Shown here piece by piece: positions 46,943-55,704 of a DNA stretch of 64,000 bases; within the stretch, counting starts at the first letter, position 1; every line of letters begins with the position of its first letter. The stretch is from Symsagittifera roscoffensis (Eukaryota; Xenacoelomorpha; Acoela; Convolutidae): NCBI RefSeq assembly GCF_963678635.1, contig NC_087065.1:45944381-46008380 (forward strand), given 5' to 3'. Both the position numbers and the translations under genes were made by a program. The notes beneath the pieces were generated by a model that saw only the letters and a program-made list of their open reading frames with translations, did no database searches and was not told the origin of the DNA.

Positions 46943-47206
46943 ATGGGAGATGAATGTGACAAGCAATTAAATTTAGGAAATTTTGTTTTTGATGAGGAGA
47001 ATCATGAACGAAAATCATGGAAGTTTTTTAGACGTACGTGTAATAGATCTCTTTTAGTGTTTATGTGCCAGTTTTTTGTCATAGTTTGAAAACTAGCTTG
47101 TGCAATCGTTCGAATAATATTATCCACTACATGTGAAGAAACAACAGTTTGGGTAGCAATTTTATCAAGTACAGTCGGTTATATTTTACCTTCTCCAAAG
47201 CTATGA
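46943..47206 (+). pseudogene. Small Polinton membrane protein, one nonsense codon
   Basis: A frame of 87 codons from ATG 46943 to TGA 47204-47206, interrupted only by TGA at 47087-47089. The N-terminus is charged (DEENHERKSWKFFRRTCNR), followed by a hydrophobic segment (SLLVFMCQFFVIV), then a second one (VWVAILSSTVGYILP) ending PSPKL. Two hydrophobic segments suggest a small membrane protein. The stop overlaps the ATPase start (ATGA at 47203-47206), a tight coupling typical of compact viral gene blocks. Confidence 0.55.
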
Positions 47207-47850
47207 ATAAAATAATTTCTACCAAAGAACGAGTCTTTATTTCGCTAGTTAGACCAAATGGATCTGGAAAATCGCATCTTATTTTTGAGTGGTTAAAAAT
47301 TGGTACAATTCAACCAAAGTTTGACAAAATTTTTTATTTTTATCATTATTATCAACCTCTTTATGGACAAATGCAAAGAAAAAACCTTAAGTTTATCCAA
47401 GGAGTTGACTTTGAACTGATTGAAATCCTTCCCAAAAATGGAACGAAATACCTGTTAATATTTGATGACTCTTGTGAAGAAATTTCAAATTCTAAGTAGT
47501 TTGTAAAAGTTGTCTTATTAATATAGTCTTATTCAAGTCACCGAGAGATGTTTTACAAATCAATACATTAAGTCAACAACTAGGTCTATGATCACAATTG
47601 AAAGAGTGGTATCAATATGCAACATCTACTCCTTATGGTCATTTACTCAATGATTTAACTCCAAAAACAGTTGAATCGCTAAGATATTGCACAAACAGTG
47701 TTTCAGTTCCATTAAAGTTTTATCTACCACCAGGAACAGAAACTAAGTTTTTGGACGATGAGCATACAATACGTCTCTATACTCCCAATATTTCAACCAT
47801 TTTCCCAAAAACTTCAAAAACAATTCATCCTCCATTGTCCAAAAAGTTTC
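47203..47850 (+). pseudogene. Polinton DNA-packaging ATPase (FtsK/HerA type), broken
   Basis: ATG at 47203. Walker A is RPNGSGKS (residues 17-24; usually GPTGSGKS) and Walker B is YLLIFDD (residues 83-89). The frame stops at TAG 47497-47499. Sequence belonging to the C-terminal half resumes near 47528 in another frame (FKSPRDVLQINTLSQQLG), meets TGA at about 47589, and continues (KEWYQYATSTPYGHLL, SLRYCTNS). The gap between the blocks is shorter than expected, implying a small deletion as well. The enzyme would pump DNA into capsids. The 3.0-kb duplication begins inside its 3' part at 47668. Confidence 0.8.
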
Positions 47851-48060
47851 ATCAATTACTCAACGAATGTCTAGTAAGCTTACTACGAGGCGAGCTAAAG
47901 GATCTTCGAAAAGTAGACGTAGTAAAATATCGAAGAGAAATATCAGAACTCACACGAAGAAGAACTTCACTGCATAAAAGGAAAACTATTTTGAGCTCGC
48001 CAAAAGGCTTACAATTAATATCTGTTATCACTCCTTTTGTCATTAAATGATTGACATAAA
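47750..48060 (+). other. ATPase tail and following region, copy 1
   Basis: The open frame 47598-48050 runs on past the ATPase C-terminus into a basic segment (ELTRRRTSLHKRK) and a hydrophobic end (GLQLISVITPFVI). It may join two genes through a frame change near 47855; the other copy (50696-51058) shows the same layout. A basic stretch plus hydrophobic helix would fit a small virion protein, but I do not recognise it. Confidence 0.35.
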
Positions 48061-48128
48061 ATGGATCAGTTTGTTCTAATTCCTTAGTCAATTTATCAAT
48101 CACAAAGTACACTTCCAAAAAACCAAAA

Positions 48129-48470
48129 TTGGAACAAAAGCAAGAAAAAGAGGAGATTGTGCCAAAAAATTTTGATTTTTTTTACAGTGCTGTAAATGCA
48201 AAGTTGAAAACGAGTAACAATAAGCACCTTATTGATTTAATTTTGAATTCTCCTAGAATTAGACTAAGTCAGTCAGAAAATATCATATTAGATAATCGAG
48301 ACACAAAAGAATCAATTGTAGACTTTGTATGTGCACTAAACCGAAAAAATACCGACTTTCCCGATATTTACTTTACCATTTTGGAAGCAACTCAAATTCC
48401 ACCTAAAATTGTTGCCAACAAGAATGCCAAAGCGAAAGACCGAGGAACTTGGATCCCTTTCAAAATCTGA
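48129..48470 (+). CDS. Conserved Polinton ORF overlapping the integrase start, copy 1
   Basis: A 113-codon frame without an early ATG (it opens at TTG). It contains LIDLILNSPRIRLSQSENI, DNRDTKESIVDFVCAL and PDIYFTILEATQIPPKIVAN, ends at TGA 48468-48470, and overlaps the integrase start at 48424 by 47 bp. The duplicate at 51128-51469 keeps the whole frame open with few changes, although its neighbours have stops, which supports a real protein. Role unknown. It may be expressed from an upstream start or by reinitiation. Confidence 0.55.
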   Translation: MEQKQEKEEIVPKNFDFFYSAVNAKLKTSNNKHLIDLILNSPRIRLSQSENIILDNRDTKESIVDFVCALNRKNTDFPDIYFTILEATQIPPKIVANKNAKAKDRGTWIPFKI

Positions 48471-49364
48471 AAAGGTAAGTCTGAACAGATTGTATTCTAG
48501 GGGAAGAGCTGCGTACGGTTCTGTGCGAAACTTGGGTAAAGCAAGCGGATTGTCAAAAAAGAAAGTAGAACAGTTTCTACAAACCAAGACATCGTATACA
48601 AACTTTGGTCCCCAATCAGACGTTTCCGAATGCTTCAAGCATTTTCAAAATATATAAATGAAATTTGGTGTATGGATTTGGCATTTGTGGACAAACTAGC
48701 GAGTCAAAACAAGGGAGTTAAATATTTATTGGTTGCTGTTGATGTTTTTTTGCGATTTGTCAGAGTTCAAACAATGAAAACTAAATATGCCAAAGACACT
48801 TTGCAGGCTTTCAAAAAAACGCTTTCTCGAAAAAACACTCTCGAAAAGCTTTGGTTTGATAAAGGAACGGAATATGGAGTATGTTTCAAAAAATTTTGAA
48901 GGGAAAAAAACATTGAAATTTAATCGACCATGAGTGAAACAAAAGCTGCATTTGCAGAGAGAGCCATTCAATCTATAAAACACATTATTTACCGCTACAT
49001 AGAAGATCATGGTGAAAAATTCATTAACAAGTTGCCGCAGTTTGTGTCTACAATGAATTGTCGCATCAATAGATCTATTGGGAAATCACCTAGAGATGTC
49101 AAGAATACTGATTTCTTCTCAATTCTGTACAATAAACCTCAAACAAGGTATGAGAAACTAAAGTTCAAAGTTGGAGACAGAGTGAGAATTTCAAAGAATG
49201 ATATTCCGTTCCGAAAAGATTATAAAAAACAATTTACAGATGAAGTTTTAGAAATTTCGGCAACATCGAAAAAAAAGCCTCCTATATACATCATCAAAGA
49301 TCTCGACAAAGAGGAATTTCTGGGAAAATTTTACGAAAAAGAGCTTAGAAAATGTTCTGATTAA
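48424..49364 (+). pseudogene. Polinton retroviral-type integrase, copy 1, broken
   Basis: DDE integrase. It opens at ATG 48424 with a basic N-terminal domain (SRGRAAYGSVRNLGKASGLS). Core: first Asp in IWCMDLAF, second in WFDKGTEYG, Glu in FAERAIQS (from 48930). The C-terminal part (GDRVRISKN ... IYIIKDLDKEEFLGKFYEKEL) resembles the chromo/SH3-like tail of such integrases and is intact. Breaks: one C missing from a C-run near 48612 relative to copy 2, TGA at 48897-48899, and TAA at 48921-48923. Copy 2 (51423-52360) is sound at those points but broken elsewhere. Confidence 0.92.
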
Positions 49365-49407
49365 AGGTAAATCATTTTTTAAACTAAATTTCTACCGATC
49401 AGTTGTC

Positions 49408-50145
49408 ATGGATTCTTTCACTATTGAGTTGGTTTCCAACGCTTTTTTTAATTGTTATCCGAATAATAGTATTAGTTCTTTTACAAATTTCCTACCCGAA
49501 CAAATAAATTTTAAAGGAGAATGGGAGGTTGCTATTTCAGAAATATCATACCCTTCTTTGTACCAAAATGTTACAGAGGCAAAGTTTACATTCGTAGATG
49601 GCAGAGAAAGTTCTGAGGAGAAAAGAAAGATTGTACCGATGAACATTGAACCAGGATTGTATCCAAGCATTGTTGGTATAAATGTAGCCATGAACAACAA
49701 AATTCGAGAACGTCTAGGTGCTCAAGTTTTTGAATATAACGTAATCTATGTATCAGTAGATAAAATTACACAAAAAGTTGTTGTTTATTTACCTCATATC
49801 CAATCAGTGTTTATATTTCAGAGTGCTGATTTGAGCCACATTTTTGGTTTTGATTTAGAACAAAATCAAACAGGGGTTATAATGAAAGGAAAAGGTCCAC
49901 ATTATCCTCAGTATTCTTACGACATTATAAGAAAACATTCCCTAATGATATATAGTGATATTATAGATGATAACATAGTTGGTGATACAAAAACTCCCTT
50001 ATTGCGTTGTATTCCATTTATCTCCAAAGTGAAGAGTGGAGATATAATTTCTACAGGACAGTACATGAATTATCAATCCTTTACAAATTTACAGTTTAAA
50101 AAGCTGTTGAAAAATTCTTTCCATAGTATCAAGATAGAACTATGA
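49408..50145 (+). CDS. Polinton minor capsid (penton-like) protein, intact copy
   Basis: 245 residues from ATG 49408 to TGA 50143-50145, uninterrupted. The opening (VSNAFFNCYPNNSISSFTNF followed by LPEQINFKGEWEVAISEI) and YPSLYQNV are typical of the Polinton minor capsid protein, predicted to be a single jelly roll forming the capsid vertices. The middle has IEPGLYPSIVGINVAMN and LSHIFGFD. The end PLLRCIPFISKV...FTNLQFK is also conserved in that family. It lies directly after the integrase (44 bp). The duplicate at 52404-53122 is broken, so this is the only usable copy. Confidence 0.85.
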   Translation: MDSFTIELVSNAFFNCYPNNSISSFTNFLPEQINFKGEWEVAISEISYPSLYQNVTEAKFTFVDGRESSEEKRKIVPMNIEPGLYPSIVGINVAMNNKIRERLGAQVFEYNVIYVSVDKITQKVVVYLPHIQSVFIFQSADLSHIFGFDLEQNQTGVIMKGKGPHYPQYSYDIIRKHSLMIYSDIIDDNIVGDTKTPLLRCIPFISKVKSGDIISTGQYMNYQSFTNLQFKKLLKNSFHSIKIEL

Positions 50146-50252
50146 GATAGTACGGGCGAACAAACTCCTTTTGTGTCCGTAGGAATCACTCGAGTTGTTC
50201 TCTTGTTCCGCAAGATTTCGAATAATCATTTTTGATTTAAACTTCATACGAA

Positions 50253-50623
50253 ATGATTGCTCAAAATTCAGCTGATTTCCCTATTTCCGAGGACATGCAA
50301 GACAGCGTGGAAGAGGTTTTGGAGCTCTTGCACAAACTCCTGGGAGAACTGCAATCCCTTTTATTAAAAAATATATAGTCCCAGCTGCGAAAAGAAAAGG
50401 CGCAGATTTGTTTGAAATCGCTGCTCCAGAGATTGGAGAAGTTGTTAGTGGACGTAAAAAACTCAAAACAATTGCAAAAGATGTGGGAACAAAAACAGTT
50501 CGGAAACAATTGGGAGGTGGAAAAAAATCTAAGCGTAGAAATGCTAGAACCAGATCCATTTCTCGAAAAATTAGATCGAAAAACAGTCGCTCTCGCAAAG
50601 ACATTTTTGACAATATAAAATGA
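50253..50623 (+). pseudogene. Small basic Polinton protein, copy 1, frameshifted
   Basis: ATG at 50253. Relative to the intact copy at 53249 it has lost one base near 50285 (CCTATTTCCGAG against CCTATTTTTCGAG), so the true frame resumes in 50408-50623 with EIAAPEIGEVVSGRKKLK and the Arg/Lys-rich tail. Otherwise very similar to copy 2. Not functional as it stands. Confidence 0.8.
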
Positions 50624-50865
50624 GTGTAAACCAAAGTCATTTTCGGTACGGGGCTTTTACAAATTCAGTTGATTCGCTAAGATATTGCACAAACAGTGTT
50701 TCAGTTCCATCAAAATTTTATCTACCAGCAGGAACAGAAATTAAGTTTTTGGACGATGAGCATACAATACGTCTCTATACTCCCAATATTTCAAACATTT
50801 TCCCAAAAATTTCAAAAACAATTCATCCTCCATTGTCCAAAAAGTTTCATTCAATTCCTCAATGA
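50620..50865 (+). pseudogene. Chimeric ORF at the duplication junction
   Basis: Begins with the ATG and first codons of the capsid gene (SVNQSHFRYG, same start as at 53619) and after 50665 continues in the ATPase 3' sequence (SLRYCTNSVSVPSKF ... SKKFHSIPQ). It is an open frame created by the tandem duplication, not an evolved gene. The ATPase part ends with one base difference from copy 1 near 50853. Confidence 0.75.
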
Positions 50866-51127
50866 ATGTCTAGTAAACTTACTACGAGGCGAGCTAAAGG
50901 ATCTTCAAAAAGTAGACGTAGTAAAATATCGAAGATTAATATCGGAACTCACACGAAGAAGAACTTCACTGCATAAAAGGAGAATTTTTTTGAGCTCACC
51001 AAAAGGCTTACAATTAATATCTGTTATTACTCCTTTTGTCATTAAACGATTGACATAGTTTGGATCAGTTTGTTCCAATTCCTTACTCAATTTATCAATC
51101 ACAAAGTACACTTAAAAAAAACCAAAA

Positions 51128-51469
51128 TTGGAACAAAAGCAAGAAAAAGAGGAGATTGTGCCAAACATTTTTGATTCTATTTACAGTGCTGTAAATGCAA
51201 AGTTGAAAACGATTAACAATAAGCACCTTATTGTTTTAATTTTGAAATCTCCTAGAATTAGACTAAGTCAGTCAAAAAATATCATATTAGATAATCGAGA
51301 CACAAAAGAATCAATTGTAGACTTTGTGTGTACACTAAAGCGAAAAAATACCGACTTTCCCGATATTTACTTTACCATTTTGGAAGCAACTCAAATTCCA
51401 CCTAAACTTGTTGCCAACAAGAATGCCAAAGCGAAAGACAGAGGAACTTGGATCCCTTTCAAAATCTGA
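51128..51469 (+). CDS. Conserved Polinton ORF overlapping the integrase start, copy 2
   Basis: Duplicate of the frame at 48129-48470, 113 codons, still open, with a handful of replacements (IVLILKSPRIRLSQSKNI). It overlaps the integrase start at 51423 by 47 bp. No early ATG. Confidence 0.5.
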   Translation: MEQKQEKEEIVPNIFDSIYSAVNAKLKTINNKHLIVLILKSPRIRLSQSKNIILDNRDTKESIVDFVCTLKRKNTDFPDIYFTILEATQIPPKLVANKNAKAKDRGTWIPFKI

Positions 51470-52360
51470 AAAGGTAAGTTTGAACAGATTGTATTCTAGG
51501 GGTAGAGCTGCGTACGGTTCTGTGCGAAACTTGAGTAAAGCAAGCGGATTGTCAAAAAAGAAAGTAGAACAGTTTTTACAAACCAAGGCATCGTATACAA
51601 AATTTGGTCCCCCAATCAGACGTTTCCGAAAGCTTCAAGCTTTTTCAAAATATATAAATGAAATTTGGTGTATGGATTTGGCATTTGTGGACAAACTAGC
51701 GAGTCAAAACAAGGGAGTCAAATATTTATTGGTTGCTGTTGATGTTTTTTTTTGCGATTTGTCAGAGTTCAAACAATGAAAACTAAATATGCCAAAGACA
51801 CTTTGCAAGCTTTCAAAAAAATGATTTCTCGAAAAAACACTCCTGAAAAGCTTTGGGTTGATAAAGGAACGGAATATGGAGGAAATTTCAAAAAATTTTG
51901 CAAGGAAAAAAGCATTGAAATTTACTTGACCATGAGTGAAACAAAAGCTGTATTTGCAGAGAGAGCCATTCAATCATTAAAACACATTATTTTACCGCTA
52001 CATAGAAGATCATGGTGAAAAATTCATTAACAAGTTGCCGCAGTTTGTGTCTACAATGAATTGTCGCATCAATAGATCTATTGGGAAATCACCTAGAGAT
52101 GTCAAGAATACTGATTTCTTCTCAATTCTGTACTATAAACAAGGTATGAGAAACTAAAGTTCAAAGTTGGAGACAGAGTGAGAATTTCAAGGAATAATTT
52201 TCCGTTCCGAAAAGGATATAAACCACAATTTACAGATGAAGTTTTTGAAATTTCGGCAACATCTACAAAAAAGCCTTCTATATACATCATCAAAGATCTC
52301 GACAAAGAGGAAATTCTGGGAAAGATTTACGAAAAAGAGCTTAGAAAATGTTCTGATTAA
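51423..52360 (+). pseudogene. Polinton retroviral-type integrase, copy 2, broken
   Basis: ATG at 51423. Open through the first catalytic Asp (IWCMDLAFVD) until a T-run near 51745-51752 has extra bases and shifts the frame. The second Asp (WVDKGTEYGGNFKKF) and the Glu (FAERAIQS) lie in 51752-52018, with about 32 residues between them. An extra T near 51991 (ATTATTTTACC) shifts the frame again. A further small deletion near 52139 removes CCTCAAA relative to copy 1, and the tail is readable in 52178-52360. The breaks are at sites different from those of copy 1. Confidence 0.92.
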
Positions 52361-52403
52361 AGGTAAATCATTTTTCAAACTAAATTTCTACCGATCAGTT
52401 GTC

Positions 52404-53122
52404 ATGGATTTTTTCACTGGTTTCCAACGCTTCTTTTAATTGTTATCTGAAAAATAGTATTAGTTCTTTTACATATTTTCAACCCGAACAAATACATTTG
52501 AAAGGAGAATGGGAGGTTGCTATTTCAGAAATATCATACCCTTCTTTGTACCAAAATGTTACAGAGGGAAAGTTTACATTCGTAGATGGTAGAGAAAGTT
52601 CTGAGGAGAAAAGAAAGATTGTACCGATGAACAATGAACCAGGATAGTATCCAAGCATTGTTGATGTAGTTGTAGCCATGAACAACAAAATTTGAGAACG
52701 TCTAGGTGCTCAAGTTTTTGAATATAACGGAAACTATGTATCAGTAGGTAAAATTACACAAAAAGTTGCTGTTCATTTACCTGTGAGTCAATCAGTGTTT
52801 ATATTTCAGAGTGCTGATTTGAGCCACATTGTTGGTTGTGATTTAGAACAAAACCAAACAGGGGACAGGGGTTATAATGAAAGGAAAAGGTCCCCATTAT
52901 CCTCAGTATTCTTACGACATTATAAGAATACATTCCCTAATGATATATAGTGATATTATAGATGATAACATAGTTGGTGATACAAAAACTCCCTTATTGC
53001 GTTGTATTCCATTTATCTCCAAAGTGAAGAGTGGAGACATAATTTCTACAGGACAAAACATGAATTATCAATCCTTTACAAATTTACAGTTTAAAAAAGC
53101 TGTTGAAAAATTCTTTCCATAG
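52404..53122 (+). pseudogene. Polinton minor capsid (penton-like) protein, copy 2, broken
   Basis: Duplicate of 49408-50145. ATG at 52404, then a small deletion near 52420 shifts the frame. TAG at 52645-52647 (GGATAGTATCC) and TGA near 52692 (AATTTGAGAACG) interrupt it. Near 52862 a 7-bp tandem duplication (ACAGGGG twice) shifts it again. The last 81 codons are open (52877-53122). Confidence 0.88.
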
Positions 53123-53248
53123 TATCAAGATAGAACTAAGAGATAGTACGGGCAAAAAAACTCCTTTTGTGTCCGTAGGAATCACTCGAGTTGTTCTCTT
53201 GTTCCGCAAGATTTCGAATAACCATTTTTGATTTAAACTTCATACAAA

Positions 53249-53617
53249 ATGGTTGCTCAAAATTCAGCTGATTTCCCTATTTTTCGAGAAAATGCAAGAC
53301 AGCGTGGAAGAGGTTTTGGAGCTCTTGCACAAACTCTTGGGAGAACTGCAATCCCTTTTATTAAAAAATATATAGTCCCAGCTGCGAAAAGAACTGGAGC
53401 AGATTTGTTTGAAATCGCTGCTCCAGAGATTGGAGAAGTTGTTAGTGGACGTAAAAAACTCAAAACATTTGCAAAAGATGTGGGAACAAAAACAGCTCAG
53501 AAACAATTGGGAGTTGGAAAAAAGAAATCTAAGCGTAGAACTGCTAGAACCAGATCCGTTTCTCAAAAAAGTAGATCAAAAAACAGTCGCTTTCGCAAAG
53601 ACATTATGACAATATAA
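53249..53617 (+). CDS. Small basic Polinton protein, intact copy
   Basis: 122 residues from ATG 53249 to TAA 53615-53617, ending one base before the capsid ATG at 53619. The first half is Gly/Arg then hydrophobic (RQRGRGFGALAQTLGRTAIP, FIKKYIVPAAKR) and may be an amphipathic helix. The middle is EIAAPEIGEVVSGRKKLKTF. The last 35 residues are very rich in Arg, Lys and Ser (KKKSKRRTARTRSVSQKSRS). Proteins of this shape are usual between the penton and capsid genes of Polintons. The composition suggests a DNA-binding or membrane-active virion component. That role is inferred. Confidence 0.65.
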   Translation: MVAQNSADFPIFRENARQRGRGFGALAQTLGRTAIPFIKKYIVPAAKRTGADLFEIAAPEIGEVVSGRKKLKTFAKDVGTKTAQKQLGVGKKKSKRRTARTRSVSQKSRSKNSRFRKDIMTI

Positions 53618-53618
53618 A

Positions 53619-54938
53619 ATGAGTGTAAGCCAAAGTCATTTTCGGTACGGGTCTTTTACAAATTCTTCATTGGAGATTTTTGATAAAGTCCCAGTTTTGG
53701 AAACAATTATGTCATCTTACACACAAGAAGTATTCCCCAGTACTTCTCTGGATGAAAGCAGTATTGAGTTTGAGTTTGAAACGGATCGAAATCTCTACTT
53801 GGATATGCGTGATACCCATCTTAGCTTCAAGCTTCAACTATTCAAAGGAAGATTGTTTGATGCTTTCAAAAAAGAAAAAGCAGAACATAAAGCAAAATTG
53901 GAGGAAGATTCAGATGAGGAACCACAAACTTATTTAACTTATGTAAACAATCTACTACATTCTCTATTCTCCAACTGTGAAGTTTATCTTAACAATGCAA
54001 TGGTTTACAATGCCATTGGCTTATATCCTCATAAGGCACAGATATCGAACGAATTCAACTCGTCAGCAGTGAGTAATAAAGGAATACTTGCTTGTCATGG
54101 ATACATTTTTGAAGAATATCCTGATGCATTTGATATGCATCCATTCACTGATAGAGCAAATTCCTTGGGAAAAGGGATAACTTTTTCACTCTATGGGAGG
54201 ATCGCCATTGATTTGTTTACTTGCGAAAAATTGTTGCTACCAAATACCAAAGTTCGAATTAAACTTATTCGAGCTAGACCTAATTTTTACATGTTATCTG
54301 ATAATCCAAATGTCAGTCTGAAAATTGTTGATTGTTCGTTGTTTACTAGCAGAATTTTAGTTGCTGAACCTAATCATCAATACTTGCAATGGAATCTGGA
54401 AAAAGAACCTGCTCAAAACAATTACATGGAAACTATAGCAAGAACCTTTATCATTCCATCTCGTCAAAACCAATTCATACAAGAAAATATATTCAATAAC
54501 GCTCCAATAAGAAGAGTAGCTGTTGCAATGAATACAAATTCAGCTGTTGCAGGATCTTTTCATGAAAACCCATTCAGCTATCAGCATTTTCATTTAAGAA
54601 AACTTAGAATTATTCGGGGTGGAAGAGCAATTGTTTCATTAGATACAGCTTCTCCTTGTCGACCTTATATTAAAACAACGAAAGCAATGCAGTTTAACGA
54701 AGATTTCCCAGCTCTTCATATGGAAGATTTTCAAAGTCACTATTTTCTAATTTTTGACTTGACTTCACTACAGGATGCAGCTGAACAGTTGCATTATCCA
54801 GAACTTAGTGGAGAAAGCTTGAGATTAGAAATGTTTTTCCAGTTTCCCTTGGAGCAAGTAACGGAAGTTATAGTCTTGGGAGAAAGACTATCAAATGTTC
54901 AAATTGACAAATTTGGAACAGTTGCTAAAAATGTTTAG
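53619..54938 (+). CDS. Polinton major capsid protein (double jelly roll), intact
   Basis: 439 residues, ATG 53619 to TAG 54936-54938, with no interruption. The N-terminus has FPSTSLDESSIEFEFETDR and NLYLDMRDTHLSFKLQL, the entry strands of the first jelly roll. Next comes a charged loop (KKEKAEHKAKLEEDSDEE), then VNNLLHSLFSNCEVYLNN, a signature of Polinton capsid proteins. The second half has GRIAIDLFTCEKLLLPNTKV and VRIKLIRARPNFYML. Related proteins include the nematode F54H12.2-type group. It would form the shell of a virion-like particle. It is the longest intact gene of the element and directly follows the small basic protein. Confidence 0.9.
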   Translation: MSVSQSHFRYGSFTNSSLEIFDKVPVLETIMSSYTQEVFPSTSLDESSIEFEFETDRNLYLDMRDTHLSFKLQLFKGRLFDAFKKEKAEHKAKLEEDSDEEPQTYLTYVNNLLHSLFSNCEVYLNNAMVYNAIGLYPHKAQISNEFNSSAVSNKGILACHGYIFEEYPDAFDMHPFTDRANSLGKGITFSLYGRIAIDLFTCEKLLLPNTKVRIKLIRARPNFYMLSDNPNVSLKIVDCSLFTSRILVAEPNHQYLQWNLEKEPAQNNYMETIARTFIIPSRQNQFIQENIFNNAPIRRVAVAMNTNSAVAGSFHENPFSYQHFHLRKLRIIRGGRAIVSLDTASPCRPYIKTTKAMQFNEDFPALHMEDFQSHYFLIFDLTSLQDAAEQLHYPELSGESLRLEMFFQFPLEQVTEVIVLGERLSNVQIDKFGTVAKNV

Positions 54939-55033
54939 TTTTTTTGAGTGTTCGTGTTTTTTCAAAAATGTTGTAACTTTTTGGGACTTTTCATAGTTTT
55001 TGTCTCTATACTATCTATTTTGTTTTTCTTCAG

Positions 55034-55288
55034 ACCTAAATCTCCAGACAAAGCAGATAATGAATACTGTTGAATTGAAAACCCAAGAAAATTCTTCAAC
55101 CTAGACTGTAAACCAGTGTTCAATAACCTTTGTCCAGTTCACAAGTTTTGTGTATGGGACTTTGTTGATTCAATACCTAAATGCGCGTAAGTCAATAACT
55201 TTAGTTTTTTTCACCTTAAATTACAATATCAAACTTTCTATTTCTTTGTTTCAGATGTAAATCAGCTAACAGTTGCAAAGATGGATAA
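55034..55288 (+). pseudogene. Small cysteine-rich (EGF-like) spliced ORF, one stop codon
   Basis: Between the capsid and protease genes. A strong acceptor (TTTTTCTTCAG) ends at 55033. The frame reads PKSPDKADNEYC, meets TGA at 55071-55073, then continues to a donor GCGC|GTAAGT at 55187. A 68-bp intron (55187-55254) ends TTTGTTTCAG, and the second exon closes at TAA 55286-55288, overlapping the protease ATG at 55281. After the stop, six Cys occur (DCKPVF, NLCPVH, KFCVWD, PKCAC, NSCKDG) with the C-x-C spacing of EGF-like modules. An upstream exon is implied but not found. Possibly a captured host-type domain. Confidence 0.45.
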
Positions 55289-55669
55289 TTTTTCACTTCT
55301 GCAAATCATTGAAAGAATTCCTGAACTCAGGTTCAAGTACATGGGATCTTACCCCTCTGATAAAGGACCTCAACTAACAAAATACTCGTTTGCAATTGTT
55401 AACTCAGCTCCAAGCAATGATAGAGGGGACCACTGGATCATGATAGCTCGATTGGACAAAACTTACTATTTTGCTGATTCTTTGGGTCGAAAAAGAACAG
55501 CTTATTCCTTTCTAACAAAAAAGTATCAGCGAATGGTTCCTAGAAAGCTGATAATTTGTGTAGATTTTACGCAATTTATTCGGCATTTCTTCTTTTTAAA
55601 TTCTACCAGAAAAACTTGAATAATATTCATGATGTGCATGTTTTGAATTTTATAAGTAATTTTATGTAA
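55281..55669 (+). pseudogene. Polinton adenain-type cysteine protease, frameshifted
   Basis: ATG at 55281. Catalytic His is H51 in GDHWIMI, followed by the acidic residue D66 in YYFADSLG, as in adenovirus-type (C5/ULP) capsid maturation proteases. Near 55540 the frame shifts by one. The open frame runs on to a chance stop at 55617-55619, while the segment with the catalytic Cys (LCRFYAIYSAFLLF) lies in another frame that closes at TAA near 55669. Length (about 130 codons) fits the family. As written, the Cys is lost. Confidence 0.85.
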
Positions 55670-55704
55670 ATGTGTAACTTTTTTATTTGTAAGTGTAAAT
55701 TATG

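Larger units (their letters stand above)
47668..50665 (+). repeat. 3.0-kb tandem duplication in the Polinton, copy 1
   Basis: About 2,998 bp, from CAGTTGAATCGCTAAGATAT in the ATPase gene to TTTTACAAATTC just inside the capsid gene start. It contains the ATPase tail, a small ORF, the integrase, the penton-like protein (intact here), the small basic protein (frameshifted here) and the first codons of the capsid gene. Copy 2 follows without spacer. Confidence 0.95.
50666..53665 (+). repeat. 3.0-kb tandem duplication in the Polinton, copy 2
   Basis: About 3,000 bp; starts CAGTTGATTCGCTAAGATAT and ends TTTTACAAATTC, after which the capsid gene continues uniquely. The small basic protein is intact and the penton-like gene broken, the reverse of copy 1. 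Confidence 0.95.

Noticed and set aside
47852-48118. Minus-strand ORF of 88 codons, also present in copy 2 at 50905-51111
   Set aside because: It is preserved in both copies only because of the duplication; it lies antisense to the ATPase tail and following frame.
48462-48480. AAAAGGTAAGT splice-donor-like site at the integrase start
   Set aside because: The integrase frame reads straight through it in both copies and no acceptor is needed to explain the gene.
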